IMG/VR virus record: IMGVR_UViG_3300020203_000009
Coordinates: 1-64,000 of that record
Reading direction: 5' to 3' (one strand)
Length of the DNA stretch: 64,000 bases
Source of the DNA: a virus
Shown in pieces: positions 24,721 through 31,596 of this stretch (the stretch's first letter is position 1; each line of letters begins with the position of its first letter). Below the pieces are notes generated by a model that had not been told where the DNA came from, ran no database searches, and saw nothing but the letters and a program-made list of their open reading frames with translations. Position numbers and translations under genes: made by a program.

Positions 24721-25370
24721 ACTATCTCCCTGTCTAAAATTGCTTTAACCTGTCTTTCTGTTTCACTCAAAGTTCCATTGTTATCTACCTTAAAGCACCT
24801 GTCTCTAAACTCAAAAACACATCGCTCAGACGGATGGGAGTTTTCTGTAATTACCTTTTCAGCTTCATCGCGTTGGATATAAATAGGAATGAATTTAATA
24901 TCAGGCATTTTATAAAAATAATCAAACTCATTAGGGAACCTACAGTCAGAGACAATGGTGACCCCATGCTTTTTAATCTTTATTTGCCTGCAGTGGATGT
25001 CTTGATCACCACCCACCCTTAGAACTTCTGTGCCTACAATCTGAGCGATATGGCGAGGTGAGTTTAGACTCATACCAATAAAGTCATATTTAGAGTCAAT
25101 TTCTACTTTTGTCATATAGATATGAAACTCCTCTAGAACACACTGAATATCCTCGTTAGTAAGAATCTTAGGGATTTCAAACGGAATTTCCTTAAGCTCT
25201 TGCTTGTCAAACTGATTGCGCTCTAGACCAAAGACTAAGCAGCATGTATTTTTAAGCTTATTTGCAAGGGCTGTTTCTGTAGCCTCAGGCTCAAACTCGT
25301 GAATCATATGTGAAACTGTAGACTTTCCAGAAGTTTTTACACCCACCAAACCAATAACAAAAGTGTTCAT
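24717..25370 (-). CDS. Deoxynucleoside monophosphate kinase
   Basis: This 217-residue P-loop kinase (GVKTSGKST near residue 10) resembles T4 gene 1 dNMP kinase, which phosphorylates dNMPs to dNDPs for replication. The segment HIAQIVGTEVLRV and a SDCRFPNEFD strand fit that family. The ATG at 25370 follows a GGGAGGAT ribosome site. It forms a dNTP-supply pair with dut and complements the ribonucleotide reductase at 61.5 kb. Confidence 0.85.
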   Translation of the reverse strand: MNTFVIGLVGVKTSGKSTVSHMIHEFEPEATETALANKLKNTCCLVFGLERNQFDKQELKEIPFEIPKILTNEDIQCVLEEFHIYMTKVEIDSKYDFIGMSLNSPRHIAQIVGTEVLRVGGDQDIHCRQIKIKKHGVTIVSDCRFPNEFDYFYKMPDIKFIPIYIQRDEAEKVITENSHPSERCVFEFRDRCFKVDNNGTLSETERQVKAILDREIV

Positions 25371-25433
25371 CTATCCTCCCTTCTCAGTATCTTATTGCAA
25401 TGCCCCACCAGACTAGGACAATCCATCTAATCA

Positions 25434-26090
25434 TCATGCGCTTTGTATAACCGTTTCTACTTCAACACTATTCTTAAAAGGCTGTACGTACATCTCATAA
25501 AGGCTTGATTTTAAACGATTTCTATAAGTAATCCCCATAGGCTGTAGTATGTCTTCGTATTTACGAATTACATTCATTGCTTCCTTTAATGTTAACTTAC
25601 TAATGGTTTTCTCGTCAACCTCAATCTCAATAAAATGCTGTACAGAGTTATCTTCACCCCTAACTGTGTAGAATACCAAGGTAGTGTCGTCCTTCATCTT
25701 ATAGATATGGCAGGCCTTCCAGATCGAGAAGTTGCGCTGATACCCCATCATCTCCGCACCTGCGAAAATAGTTTCAGCGGGAGTTCCATCTACTCTCCAG
25801 TTGACTTCTTTACGTTTAATGTTAGACTTAGCACCTATGGGTTTCTCTTTCATAGTCACTTCTGCACGCTTTTCAGTTGTAGCCTTTCTAAAGCGTAGGA
25901 AAGATCCGTCTGGCTTAGTGAAATAGATATCCGGCCCTTCACAGTAGGTAAATGTTTTATAGTCTAATTCGCTTACGATAGCCTTAAACCTGTACTGACT
26001 ATCACCAGTTACTTTGTATTTTGCTTCAAACTCGGTGTGATGTGGAAGCAATTCATTTTCTAAATTTTTCAATAACTCTTTTGAATCCAT
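25434..26090 (-). CDS. CYTH-domain phosphohydrolase-like protein
   Basis: This 218-residue protein has the CYTH (CyaB/thiamine triphosphatase) signature: EFEAK near residue 20 (ExExK), then FLRFRKA, EVTMKEKP, KRKEVNW and a late IEIEVDE strand. CYTH enzymes line a tunnel with such charged residues and act on triphosphates, including tripolyphosphate and ThTP, using a metal. The phage substrate is unknown. The ATG at 26090 (TTGGAAA upstream) is chosen over a TTG 15 bases earlier. It overlaps the MgtC-like gene by 38 bases. Its place next to nucleotide genes suggests a phosphate or nucleotide-signal function. Confidence 0.8.
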   Translation of the reverse strand: MDSKELLKNLENELLPHHTEFEAKYKVTGDSQYRFKAIVSELDYKTFTYCEGPDIYFTKPDGSFLRFRKATTEKRAEVTMKEKPIGAKSNIKRKEVNWRVDGTPAETIFAGAEMMGYQRNFSIWKACHIYKMKDDTTLVFYTVRGEDNSVQHFIEIEVDEKTISKLTLKEAMNVIRKYEDILQPMGITYRNRLKSSLYEMYVQPFKNSVEVETVIQSA

Positions 26091-26454
26091 TTTCCAATAC
26101 CTCAATAATTATAATCATAACGCTAGTAAAAACAGCTTCAAAATACATATTAAGAGCACATAGACAGCCTATAGCAGCGCATATCCAGATTATTGCCGCT
26201 GAATTAAGGCCCTTGACTTTATTTCTGTCAAGTATAATAGCTCCACCGCCAACAAACCCAACACCACTTACTATTTGAGAAATAACCCTTCCTGCGTCAA
26301 AAACCTGAACTCCCATCAGCGTAAAAAGAGCAGCTCCAACACAGATTAGTGCAGAAGTCTTTAATCCTGCGTCTTTTTGCTTATACTCACGCTCCACCCC
26401 TATCAGAGTTCCACAAAATAGCGATGTCAATATAGGCAATACGAAGTCATTCAT
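26053..26454 (-). CDS. MgtC/SapB-family membrane protein
   Basis: This 133-residue membrane protein has four or so hydrophobic segments. It shows the family signatures GTLIGVEREY, LKTSALICVGAALF and VSGVGFVGGGAIIL, and NSAAIIWICAAIG. It corresponds to the N-terminal membrane domain of MgtC, lacking the soluble C-terminal domain. In bacteria MgtC modulates F1Fo ATP synthase and Mg/phosphate homeostasis; a comparable effect on host energetics is inferred here. It heads an operon behind the element at 26485-26495. Confidence 0.85.
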   Translation of the reverse strand: MNDFVLPILTSLFCGTLIGVEREYKQKDAGLKTSALICVGAALFTLMGVQVFDAGRVISQIVSGVGFVGGGAIILDRNKVKGLNSAAIIWICAAIGCLCALNMYFEAVFTSVMIIIIEVLENGFKRVIEKFRK

Positions 26455-26484
26455 TTACTACAGTCTCACAAGTAGTCTTTACCT

Positions 26485-26495
26485 AATAATACCAC
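26485..26495 (-). promoter_or_regulatory. Extended -10 promoter for the MgtC-CYTH-dNMPK-dut operon
   Basis: The minus strand reads CGTGGTATTATTAGG in the 65-bp gap after the methyltransferase stop, 31 bases before the MgtC-like ATG. Confidence 0.65.
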
Positions 26496-26519
26496 GGTTT
26501 TTAGATACTGGGCTCAGCT

Positions 26520-27629
26520 TCACTTAAGCTTTCCAAAGATGAATACCCTCTCCCTGTTTTGAGCTAGTCCGAAGTTTTTACTATTTACCACTTCAAAATC
26601 TACATCATATCCCAAGCTACTCAAACCCTTCAATATTTCAATGAAGGTTTCACCCTTATTATGGTTTAGCAGTCCTTTAACGTTTTCAGCTAAAATGTAT
26701 TTTGGCTTATGTTTTTCAATAATATCAAAGACATTGAAGATAAGCTTGCCCTTCTTCTCATCCCCAAACCCCTTACGTAGACCGGAAATTGAAAGGGCCT
26801 GACAGGGAAATCCGAACGTTAAAAGATCAAACTGTGGTACATCATCCCTTTCTACTAACTTGGTTGCATCGTGAAAATTGGGAATGTTTGGATAGTGGTA
26901 TTTTAACACACTACTGGCATGTTTATCAAATTCACAGTGCCCAACTACCTTGAATCTATCTGTAAAGCCTAGCTCAGTCCCGCCGCACCCAGAGAAAAGA
27001 GACATAACTCTTATTTCCTCATTAGAAGGGAACATGGTTTTTAGTATGTGGGCAGATACGGGGCTGGATACGCCATTACCTGCCATTTTATATTTTTGAT
27101 TATCCGAAATTTTAACTACTTCACCTTTTTGATCAATGCCACTATCTAGATGGTTATCAGGGTAACCCTGAAGCCTACAGCATTCGGTAGGTGTAAGTTT
27201 GCGGATACGTAGTGTGTTGATTTTTAATGCTTTTTGACAGACCTTTAACGCTGGAGCTAGATTGTTCTTATCATAGACCTGGTATCCGTCTCTATACCCG
27301 TTCCAGTTCAGGTCTTCATCGCCGTGTCTTGGGTCAACTGTTCCGGCTATCACTACCCTGGCTACAAAATTTTGAGTACTCTGGTTACTACATCCATCAC
27401 CCGTACTAAGTGTGTTGGCCTCACCATTTACCTTACCTCTAACGTCTACATGCTTATCTCTAGTTGATTTAGAATAGGCTACGGTTTGCACAATATAAGC
27501 TTCTTTCGATATATTAGCACTTATGCAGTTTGAAACTTCATCATTTCTTGGAACCAGCACCTTACCTCTTCTTGGACAAAAATCTTTGCCGTCTTTCATA
27601 GATTGTTTTCTTACTTTTTTTAGCTTCAT
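26520..27629 (-). CDS. Circularly permuted C5 cytosine DNA methyltransferase (main part)
   Basis: This 369-residue protein has cytosine-C5 methyltransferase motifs in an unusual order. The N-terminal half holds target-recognition-like sequence (KDFCPRRGKVLVPRNDE) and then motifs IX-X (KLTPTECCRLQGYP and YKMAGNGVSSPVSAHIL). Motif I (SLFSGCGGTELGF), the catalytic motif IV (GFPCQALSISG, with the PCQ cysteine), motif VI (ENVKGLL) and motif VIII (QNRERVFIFG) follow, and the protein ends there. The usual order is I-VIII, target domain, IX-X. The missing linker after motif VIII is in the adjacent upstream gene (27666-27899). It probably modifies phage DNA against host restriction. Activity is uncertain because of the apparent frameshifts upstream. 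Confidence 0.85.
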   Translation of the reverse strand: MKLKKVRKQSMKDGKDFCPRRGKVLVPRNDEVSNCISANISKEAYIVQTVAYSKSTRDKHVDVRGKVNGEANTLSTGDGCSNQSTQNFVARVVIAGTVDPRHGDEDLNWNGYRDGYQVYDKNNLAPALKVCQKALKINTLRIRKLTPTECCRLQGYPDNHLDSGIDQKGEVVKISDNQKYKMAGNGVSSPVSAHILKTMFPSNEEIRVMSLFSGCGGTELGFTDRFKVVGHCEFDKHASSVLKYHYPNIPNFHDATKLVERDDVPQFDLLTFGFPCQALSISGLRKGFGDEKKGKLIFNVFDIIEKHKPKYILAENVKGLLNHNKGETFIEILKGLSSLGYDVDFEVVNSKNFGLAQNRERVFIFGKLK

Positions 27630-27665
27630 CTGTTCTGGTTTCGGTCAATGCTTTTGACTCTACCC

Positions 27666-27899
27666 TCACTTATCCTTCCTGAACGAAACCATACGCTCTT
27701 GAAATTTAGATTCTTTTATAATCTTCTCTACTACCTCATTTTTAAGGTAATATTTTTCATTAACATCAACTTCTAAGATATCCATCAACCTTGGTGTCGG
27801 TATTCCGTTGTCTAGCGGAATACTGAAATCAACTAGATTAATTTCAGGGAAATTCTTTTTAATTTTATCTTTAATCTTTAAAACACACTTAATACTCAT
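27666..27899 (-). CDS. Split-off linker segment of the cytosine methyltransferase
   Basis: This 77-residue protein contains RLMDILEVDVNEKYYL, which is the segment that normally follows motif VIII in phage-type cytosine methyltransferases. Downstream, 27629-27669 encodes a second matching piece in another frame (SKALTETRTDEAKK), and an A7 run at 27615-27621 lies where the frame would switch into the main gene. Joining the pieces with two single-base shifts would give one continuous protein of about 465 residues. This is either a split gene, a decayed gene or a sequence error. The ATG overlaps the small membrane gene upstream (ATGA). Confidence 0.65.
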   Translation of the reverse strand: MSIKCVLKIKDKIKKNFPEINLVDFSIPLDNGIPTPRLMDILEVDVNEKYYLKNEVVEKIIKESKFQERMVSFRKDK

Positions 27900-27988
27900 T
27901 CATCACCATCAAGCATCAAACTAACTATACAAGCCACCAGCACAATTACAGGTGACCATAGAAGTAGAATCCAGTCAAAACGAGTCAT
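27896..27988 (-). CDS. Tiny single-pass membrane peptide
   Basis: This 30-residue peptide (MTRFDWILLLWSPVIVLVAC...) is almost one transmembrane helix. Its start overlaps the end of the upstream gene and its stop overlaps the start of the next (ATGA), the same coupled arrangement as its neighbours. Function is unknown. Confidence 0.5.
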   Translation of the reverse strand: MTRFDWILLLWSPVIVLVACIVSLMLDGDE

Positions 27989-28187
27989 TTACTTTAAATG
28001 TTGCTTGAATATTTAGGAATTTAATAGGACTATAAGATTCAAACTCAATATATAGTGTACCGTTTTCAATGTAATGTTTTTTTAAAACGCCTACTAGCTC
28101 TTCCTTATCGCCCGTACCAAAGTAAACCTTGTTTGATTTATCACGCCTACAGCCGTTTATTTGAAGATATATATCTACTAAGTTCAT
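27975..28187 (-). CDS. Hypothetical protein
   Basis: This 70-residue protein (MNLVDIYLQINGCRRDKSNK...) is probably a small alpha/beta fold. It overlaps both neighbours (ATGA with the upstream gene), so it belongs to a run of small coupled genes from 28641 down to the methyltransferase. I do not recognise it. Confidence 0.6.
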   Translation of the reverse strand: MNLVDIYLQINGCRRDKSNKVYFGTGDKEELVGVLKKHYIENGTLYIEFESYSPIKFLNIQATFKVNDSF

Positions 28188-28390
28188 CTCTTTTTCCCAA
28201 ATATTCTCATGATTTTACTACAAACCTTCTTATACCCAGGATCTGGCTTGTTTTCTTCTACTGGAGTATTTTTGTACGTCCTGTGTAGTGAATCACCCAA
28301 AGATGCTGAGTTTTGAAAGAAGTCGCCTTTACCTTCAGAAGACTCTTCCTCTACTTCCTTAACTCCGTCAGCGTGTATTTCATATTTCAT
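28184..28390 (-). CDS. Hypothetical hydrophilic protein
   Basis: This 68-residue protein has an acidic N-terminal half (VKEVEEESSEGKG) and a basic end (CSKIMRIFGKKR). It is coupled by ATGA to genes on both sides. No family is recognised. Confidence 0.6.
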   Translation of the reverse strand: MKYEIHADGVKEVEEESSEGKGDFFQNSASLGDSLHRTYKNTPVEENKPDPGYKKVCSKIMRIFGKKR

Positions 28391-28641
28391 AGATCCTCTA
28401 AATCAATTGAATAATCTTTAAGGATGTCGTGAAACTTATCCTCCAACAGTCCGATAATTGCCGCTGTTTTTTCGTCTAGGTTTTGAAGCCCGTCTTCTGA
28501 ATAACCGTGCTTCCTAGCCGGACGAAATACCTGAAGAAGTATTTCGTTTAAAGCAAAAACAAGGTCTTGAGATTTTAGGCAACGGTTTAGGTTTGCCCGG
28601 TCTTCTGAACTATCTAGGTCAAACTCAAGCTTTGATTTCAT
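28387..28641 (-). CDS. Conserved phage-type hypothetical protein
   Basis: This 84-residue acidic helical protein (LEFDLDSSEDRANLNRCLKS, then FALNEILLQVFR and DKFHDILKDYSIDLEDL) has the layout of a small conserved family seen in many tailed phages, with a D-DRxxLxRCxKSxD start. Its function is unknown. It begins the small-gene operon and is preceded by a leader with two hairpins. Confidence 0.65.
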   Translation of the reverse strand: MKSKLEFDLDSSEDRANLNRCLKSQDLVFALNEILLQVFRPARKHGYSEDGLQNLDEKTAAIIGLLEDKFHDILKDYSIDLEDL

Positions 28642-28732
28642 TGGAATACCTTAAAATTGCCAGTCTATTCCTGGCTGTCACCCCACCTACCAACAAAAAT
28701 TGTAGGTGAGTATTAGTAATCGCGTTACTATT
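28642..28732 (-). other. Structured leader with two hairpins
   Basis: This 91-bp gap contains an inverted repeat CACCTAC/GTAGGTG (28684-28708) and a second GCCAG/CTGGC hairpin (about 28658-28674, 17 bases end to end). Both lie between the HTH gene stop and the ATG at 28641. Neither has a long T tract, so they look more like processing or regulatory structures than simple terminators. Confidence 0.4.
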
Positions 28733-28912
28733 TTAACGAACCGACAAGGACAAGGATAGCTTTTCGGCTTTGCGACTAACGGATTTAACAGTACGACCTA
28801 GGCGGGCGGCAATTTTCTTGCTAGTCATTTTACCGGCATTGCTGAAGATAAAATTAACTGCAGCTTTTGTAAAAGGCTTTCCAGCGTTACGAACTTGGGT
28901 GGGCTTAGACAT
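28733..28912 (-). CDS. Small helix-turn-helix DNA-binding protein
   Basis: This 59-residue basic protein ends in a clear helix-turn-helix: KMTSKKIAARLGRTVKSVSR followed by KAEKL. The pattern is that of SANT/Myb-like or sigma-type HTH modules in phage regulators. The ATG at 28912 has an AGGAGA ribosome site. Transcription would start at 28960-28970 and pass a terminator-like hairpin before the gene, so expression may be attenuated. It is a candidate regulator of the recurrent promoters; that link is inference. Confidence 0.7.
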   Translation of the reverse strand: MSKPTQVRNAGKPFTKAAVNFIFSNAGKMTSKKIAARLGRTVKSVSRKAEKLSLSLSVR

Positions 28913-28925
28913 GATTCTCTCCTAT

Positions 28926-28948
28926 AAAAAAAGCCTTAATTGGCTTTT
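28926..28948 (-). terminator. Terminator/attenuator hairpin in HTH gene leader
   Basis: On the minus strand AAAAGCC, a 6-base loop (AATTAA) and GGCTTTT are followed by three more T. It sits between the promoter element (28960-28970) and the HTH gene start, with 13 bases left to the ATG. It would stop readthrough from upstream and attenuate the HTH transcript. Confidence 0.7.
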
Positions 28949-28959
28949 GTTGCTATTTT

Positions 28960-28970
28960 TATAATACCAC
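28960..28970 (-). promoter_or_regulatory. Extended -10 promoter upstream of the HTH gene
   Basis: The minus strand reads GCGTGGTATTATAAAAATAG, next to the stop codon of the 28972-29220 gene. It is followed by the attenuator-like hairpin. Confidence 0.7.
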
Positions 28971-28971
28971 G

Positions 28972-29220
28972 CTATTGTGTAATACCGATGTTTTCACCAG
29001 TTTCCATGTAGAATACCATTTCACCAGTGGTTTTTAGTTGATGCCCGTCTTTATCATAAAACCTAACGATTTTAACGTCTTGCATTAGTATTAGCTCAAC
29101 CGTTACTCTGTTGTTAAAGCCCATTTTCTCGTTAATTTTAAACAAATAACTTTCTACAGCTTCCCTTGGGTTTAGACTGTTCATTGCTAGTTTAATTGAT
29201 TCTGTTAGATCTCTATTCAT
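28972..29220 (-). CDS. Hypothetical protein
   Basis: This 82-residue protein (MNRDLTESIKLAMNSLNPRE..., ending FYMETGENIGITQ) is not recognised. The ATG at 29220 is chosen because GAGGAAG precedes it; a longer reading from 29250 would sit within the upstream gene. It overlaps that gene's end by 8 bases. Confidence 0.6.
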   Translation of the reverse strand: MNRDLTESIKLAMNSLNPREAVESYLFKINEKMGFNNRVTVELILMQDVKIVRFYDKDGHQLKTTGEMVFYMETGENIGITQ

Positions 29221-29428
29221 TATCGTCTTCCTCATAAATATGTTCGTCAATAAGATTATTAATCAGTGCTTTAATTTCCGATTTCTGAAGATTATCAACA
29301 AAAGTTAAATCATAAATCTGTAAAAGTATAACCTTCAGCCTGTCTCCACAACGCTTTTCTAGCTTATAGTTAGAGCGGGTGTGTTTGTCGTCACCACAGG
29401 ATTTTTGTTTACATACTGGACAACTCAT
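29213..29428 (-). CDS. Small protein with N-terminal zinc-knuckle-like Cys cluster
   Basis: This 71-residue protein begins MSCPVCKQKSC, followed by a helical region (IKALINNLIDEHIYEED). A third and fourth ligand (H16, C27) could complete a metal site. Its ATG overlaps the previous gene's stop (TAATG). Function unknown. Confidence 0.6.
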   Translation of the reverse strand: MSCPVCKQKSCGDDKHTRSNYKLEKRCGDRLKVILLQIYDLTFVDNLQKSEIKALINNLIDEHIYEEDDNE

Positions 29429-29565
29429 TACCGATACCTTTCGTAGATAGTGTTAATAAAAATAACACTCTTGGCGTCAAATTTCAAATCAATCATCTCT
29501 AATAGTGTCGCTTGATCTTTAAAGGACAGCTCTTCCCATTTGTTTGAAAGAATTTTATATTTCAT
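29428..29565 (-). CDS. Small hypothetical protein
   Basis: This 45-residue, mainly helical protein (MKYKILSNKWEELSFKDQAT...) fills the gap between two genes and ends in a TAATG overlap. No strong ribosome site is visible. Not recognised. Confidence 0.5.
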   Translation of the reverse strand: MKYKILSNKWEELSFKDQATLLEMIDLKFDAKSVIFINTIYERYR

Positions 29566-29591
29566 TACATGGATGGTTTGGTTTGTTAAAA

Positions 29592-29903
29592 TCAAGACAA
29601 CTTCCTGTTTTTACAGTAATCAAGGTGATAACTAGGTCTGCTGGTATACCTAGCTCCGCAAATGCAAGACACACTGTCGTTGCTGATTACTTTAGGTATT
29701 TTTGTAAATAACACCATCGGGCATTCCCCGAACACTCCCTCTAGTGTAATCATAGAGTAGTCAAAGTAGTTACCTGAGTTATTATAATACACATCTCTGC
29801 GAATTGACTCAATAATGTAAGTCATACTTTCGTCAATATTGTGAGGAACAACGCAGTCCTTAGATATAAAAACTGCGTCACCTACCTCAAACCCCTTTTC
29901 CAT
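29592..29903 (-). CDS. Hypothetical protein with C-terminal Cys/His cluster
   Basis: This 103-residue protein has an N-terminal beta-rich part (FEVGDAVFISKDCVVPHNID), like a small SH3-like barrel. It closes with CICGARYTSRPSYHLDYC, a likely zinc site. The ATG at 29903 has GGAG upstream and is preferred to a TTG 15 bases earlier. Function is unknown. Confidence 0.6.
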   Translation of the reverse strand: MEKGFEVGDAVFISKDCVVPHNIDESMTYIIESIRRDVYYNNSGNYFDYSMITLEGVFGECPMVLFTKIPKVISNDSVSCICGARYTSRPSYHLDYCKNRKLS

Positions 29904-30261
29904 ATAGCTGCTCTCCAATTGTTTTTATTCTTTCGTCCGAATTAATAACAGAACAGAATGAAACCGAACGAATCTCAAAAGAAGTGATTCTATTGCCTTC
30001 TTTATTTTTAATTACGCACTCAACAATGGGAGTCAAGTATCTATAAGCTTTCATATTTTCTTTAAACATATCAATGTTTTCAATAAAAAGCTCGCTCCCT
30101 TCTTTTACCACCGTAGCGTTCCCAAGCAATTTGGGTAAATCGCCTTTAAAGTCCTGAAAGATACAAATAGTATCGTTAACTTCGATACTTGCATTTTCAG
30201 GCAACATATCTCCATTTAAGTCAGTAAAATTATCATCTAAAATCAATACCTTAAGTCTCAC
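29887..30261 (-). CDS. Hypothetical protein
   Basis: This 124-residue alpha/beta protein (MRLKVLILDDNFTDLNGDML...) shows no family I recognise. It overlaps both neighbours in the small-gene run. The LILDDNFTD start recalls response-regulator-like strands but the rest does not fit a receiver domain. Confidence 0.55.
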   Translation of the reverse strand: MRLKVLILDDNFTDLNGDMLPENASIEVNDTICIFQDFKGDLPKLLGNATVVKEGSELFIENIDMFKENMKAYRYLTPIVECVIKNKEGNRITSFEIRSVSFCSVINSDERIKTIGEQLYGKGV

Positions 30262-30425
30262 TTTTTCTCCGCATGTTTATGAATCTTATTAACTTTAATT
30301 CTATACCCAAGTAGCTCTACAGTCAACTGCCACATGCAATAAAAATTAACCTTTTTAAATTTCAATAACTTACCAAAGGCTGGTTTATTGGTAGACACAT
30401 AGTAACTCCCTATCCTTCTGTTCAT
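30258..30425 (-). CDS. Small basic hypothetical protein
   Basis: This 55-residue basic protein (MNRRIGSYYVSTNKPAFGKL...) starts at 30425 behind a very strong GGAGGAGAGG ribosome site. It ends by overlapping the next gene (ATGA-type). Not recognised. Confidence 0.6.
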   Translation of the reverse strand: MNRRIGSYYVSTNKPAFGKLLKFKKVNFYCMWQLTVELLGYRIKVNKIHKHAEKK

Positions 30426-30739
30426 TTCCTCTCCTCCCAGCAATCACCTACGTTTTCAAGAATTTCTTTATATGCTTGTTGGTATCCCATTCTGTAAGCC
30501 TTCCAGATGCTGATCTCCTCTACTTGCTTTACTTTGTGTCCATGTTTTGCCACTGTTTCTGCGTTTTTAAGTAGAAGTTTACTCCATAGGCTAGACTTTG
30601 CACTAAGCATTGCAAAAAAACGGTTTCTAGACTTCTCAAGTGTTTGCTCTGGAAACGGATCTTGAATTAGCATTGAATTCCTAATATGAGTAATCCTATC
30701 CTTTACGTTCCTTTTAGGGAGTTGTAGTAGGTTGTCCAC
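30422..30739 (-). CDS. Hypothetical helical protein
   Basis: This 105-residue basic, helical protein (NLLQLPKRNVKDRITHIRNS, then SIWKAYRMGYQQAYKEIL) begins with GTG at 30739 behind GGAGAACAGG, inside the end of the lipoprotein gene. Its own end holds the ribosome site of the next gene. Function is unknown. Confidence 0.6.
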   Translation of the reverse strand: MDNLLQLPKRNVKDRITHIRNSMLIQDPFPEQTLEKSRNRFFAMLSAKSSLWSKLLLKNAETVAKHGHKVKQVEEISIWKAYRMGYQQAYKEILENVGDCWEERK

Positions 30740-31061
30740 CCTGTTCTCCTATAATCAAGTCGTTAATGTCATCCTCGCACTGATCTAGAGCCTGTTGATC
30801 ATTTGGGAATCTATCACTGCAGTAGTTTGCAACAGCATCGGCGTCAACACCCACCTTTACTTGCAGGAAATTGCGATAATCTTTAAAACATTTCTCTGAT
30901 TCCAGTGTCTTATAGCCGTATCGGTTATCACAAAATAGTGCAGCTTTTTCAAAGTCAGGGCCGACAAAGGTTTCAATCTTCCTAGGAAGGCTTTCTTTAA
31001 TTTTGAAATCAATTCCGCACGCAGATGTAAGAATCAAGACAACTAGCATTTTACAATTCAT
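30714..31061 (-). CDS. Putative lipoprotein
   Basis: This 115-residue protein has a lipoprotein signal (MNCKMLVVLILTSACG, lipobox LTSAC), then a Cys-rich soluble part (four Cys after the lipobox Cys, probably two disulfides) and a Q/T/P tail. It would sit in the host envelope. Superinfection exclusion or lysis accessory roles are possible but unsupported. The ATG at 31061 has GGAGAAGGAA upstream. Confidence 0.65.
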   Translation of the reverse strand: MNCKMLVVLILTSACGIDFKIKESLPRKIETFVGPDFEKAALFCDNRYGYKTLESEKCFKDYRNFLQVKVGVDADAVANYCSDRFPNDQQALDQCEDDINDLIIGEQGGQPTTTP

Positions 31062-31276
31062 TTCCTTCTCCACCACTTAAAATCTTCAGTTTTAATAACT
31101 ACGTATTCTATTTGCATAAAAGGCTTACCTATATACTGCTCTACATTATCCTTCTTCCTCAGATAGCGCACCTTGCATTTAAGGCCAGTAGAGCATGGGT
31201 AAACTGCCAATATATGCAGGTAAAGATCTGCATTTGCAGCGATGTGTACCCAGTATCCGATGCCTAAGCTACTCAT
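31058..31276 (-). CDS. Hypothetical protein
   Basis: This 72-residue protein (MSSLGIGYWVHIAANADLYL..., ending KTEDFKWWRRK) looks like a small beta-rich domain (CSTGLKCKVRYLRK). The ATG at 31276 overlaps the upstream stop (ATGAGTAG). Not recognised. Confidence 0.55.
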   Translation of the reverse strand: MSSLGIGYWVHIAANADLYLHILAVYPCSTGLKCKVRYLRKKDNVEQYIGKPFMQIEYVVIKTEDFKWWRRK

Positions 31277-31445
31277 CGTTTTCATCAACAAAATCCAAAG
31301 AGACTTGGAAGTCAAAATCAGAAGCCCTTAGAAAGGTTTCCAGTTCTTCCAACACAGTCGTTAGAGTTGTTGTCTCAAAAGAAACTTCAACTGTAGAAAT
31401 TTCAAGTGGATTACTAGGCTCTTTTTTAAGCGTATACTTGGCCAT
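31269..31445 (-). CDS. Small acidic hypothetical protein
   Basis: This 58-residue protein (MAKYTLKKEPSNPLEISTVE..., ending SLDFVDENDE) sits between two genes and overlaps the next by 8 bases. AAGGAAAAAA precedes its ATG. Function is unknown. Confidence 0.6.
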   Translation of the reverse strand: MAKYTLKKEPSNPLEISTVEVSFETTTLTTVLEELETFLRASDFDFQVSLDFVDENDE

Positions 31446-31453
31446 TTTTTTCC

Positions 31454-31579
31454 TTAGCGGTTATAGTTTATTTCTGAATCAGATTCAAATTCATCGTAAA
31501 TTTGATCGTCTTTTTCGTCTTCTGAAAAGGTGTCACATTCTTCTGTTTCAAGGTCATCAATAAATTTTCCATACTTCAT
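31454..31579 (-). CDS. Very acidic small protein
   Basis: This 41-residue protein with many D/E (MKYGKFIDDLETEECDTFSE...) is the first gene of the small-gene operon. GGGGTAAC precedes its ATG and a sigma70-like promoter lies just upstream. Highly acidic small early proteins can mimic DNA, but nothing here proves that. Confidence 0.6.
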   Translation of the reverse strand: MKYGKFIDDLETEECDTFSEDEKDDQIYDEFESDSEINYNR

Positions 31580-31596
31580 AGTTACCCCTTATTACT

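Noticed and set aside
25383-25436. 17-residue hydrophobic frame (MMIRWIVLVWWGIAIRY) after the CYTH gene
   Set aside because: It begins in an ATGA overlap but is too short and has no other support.
26891-26905. GTGGTATTTTA inside the methyltransferase gene as another promoter
   Set aside because: It is on the plus strand within a minus-strand gene, with no plus-strand gene downstream.
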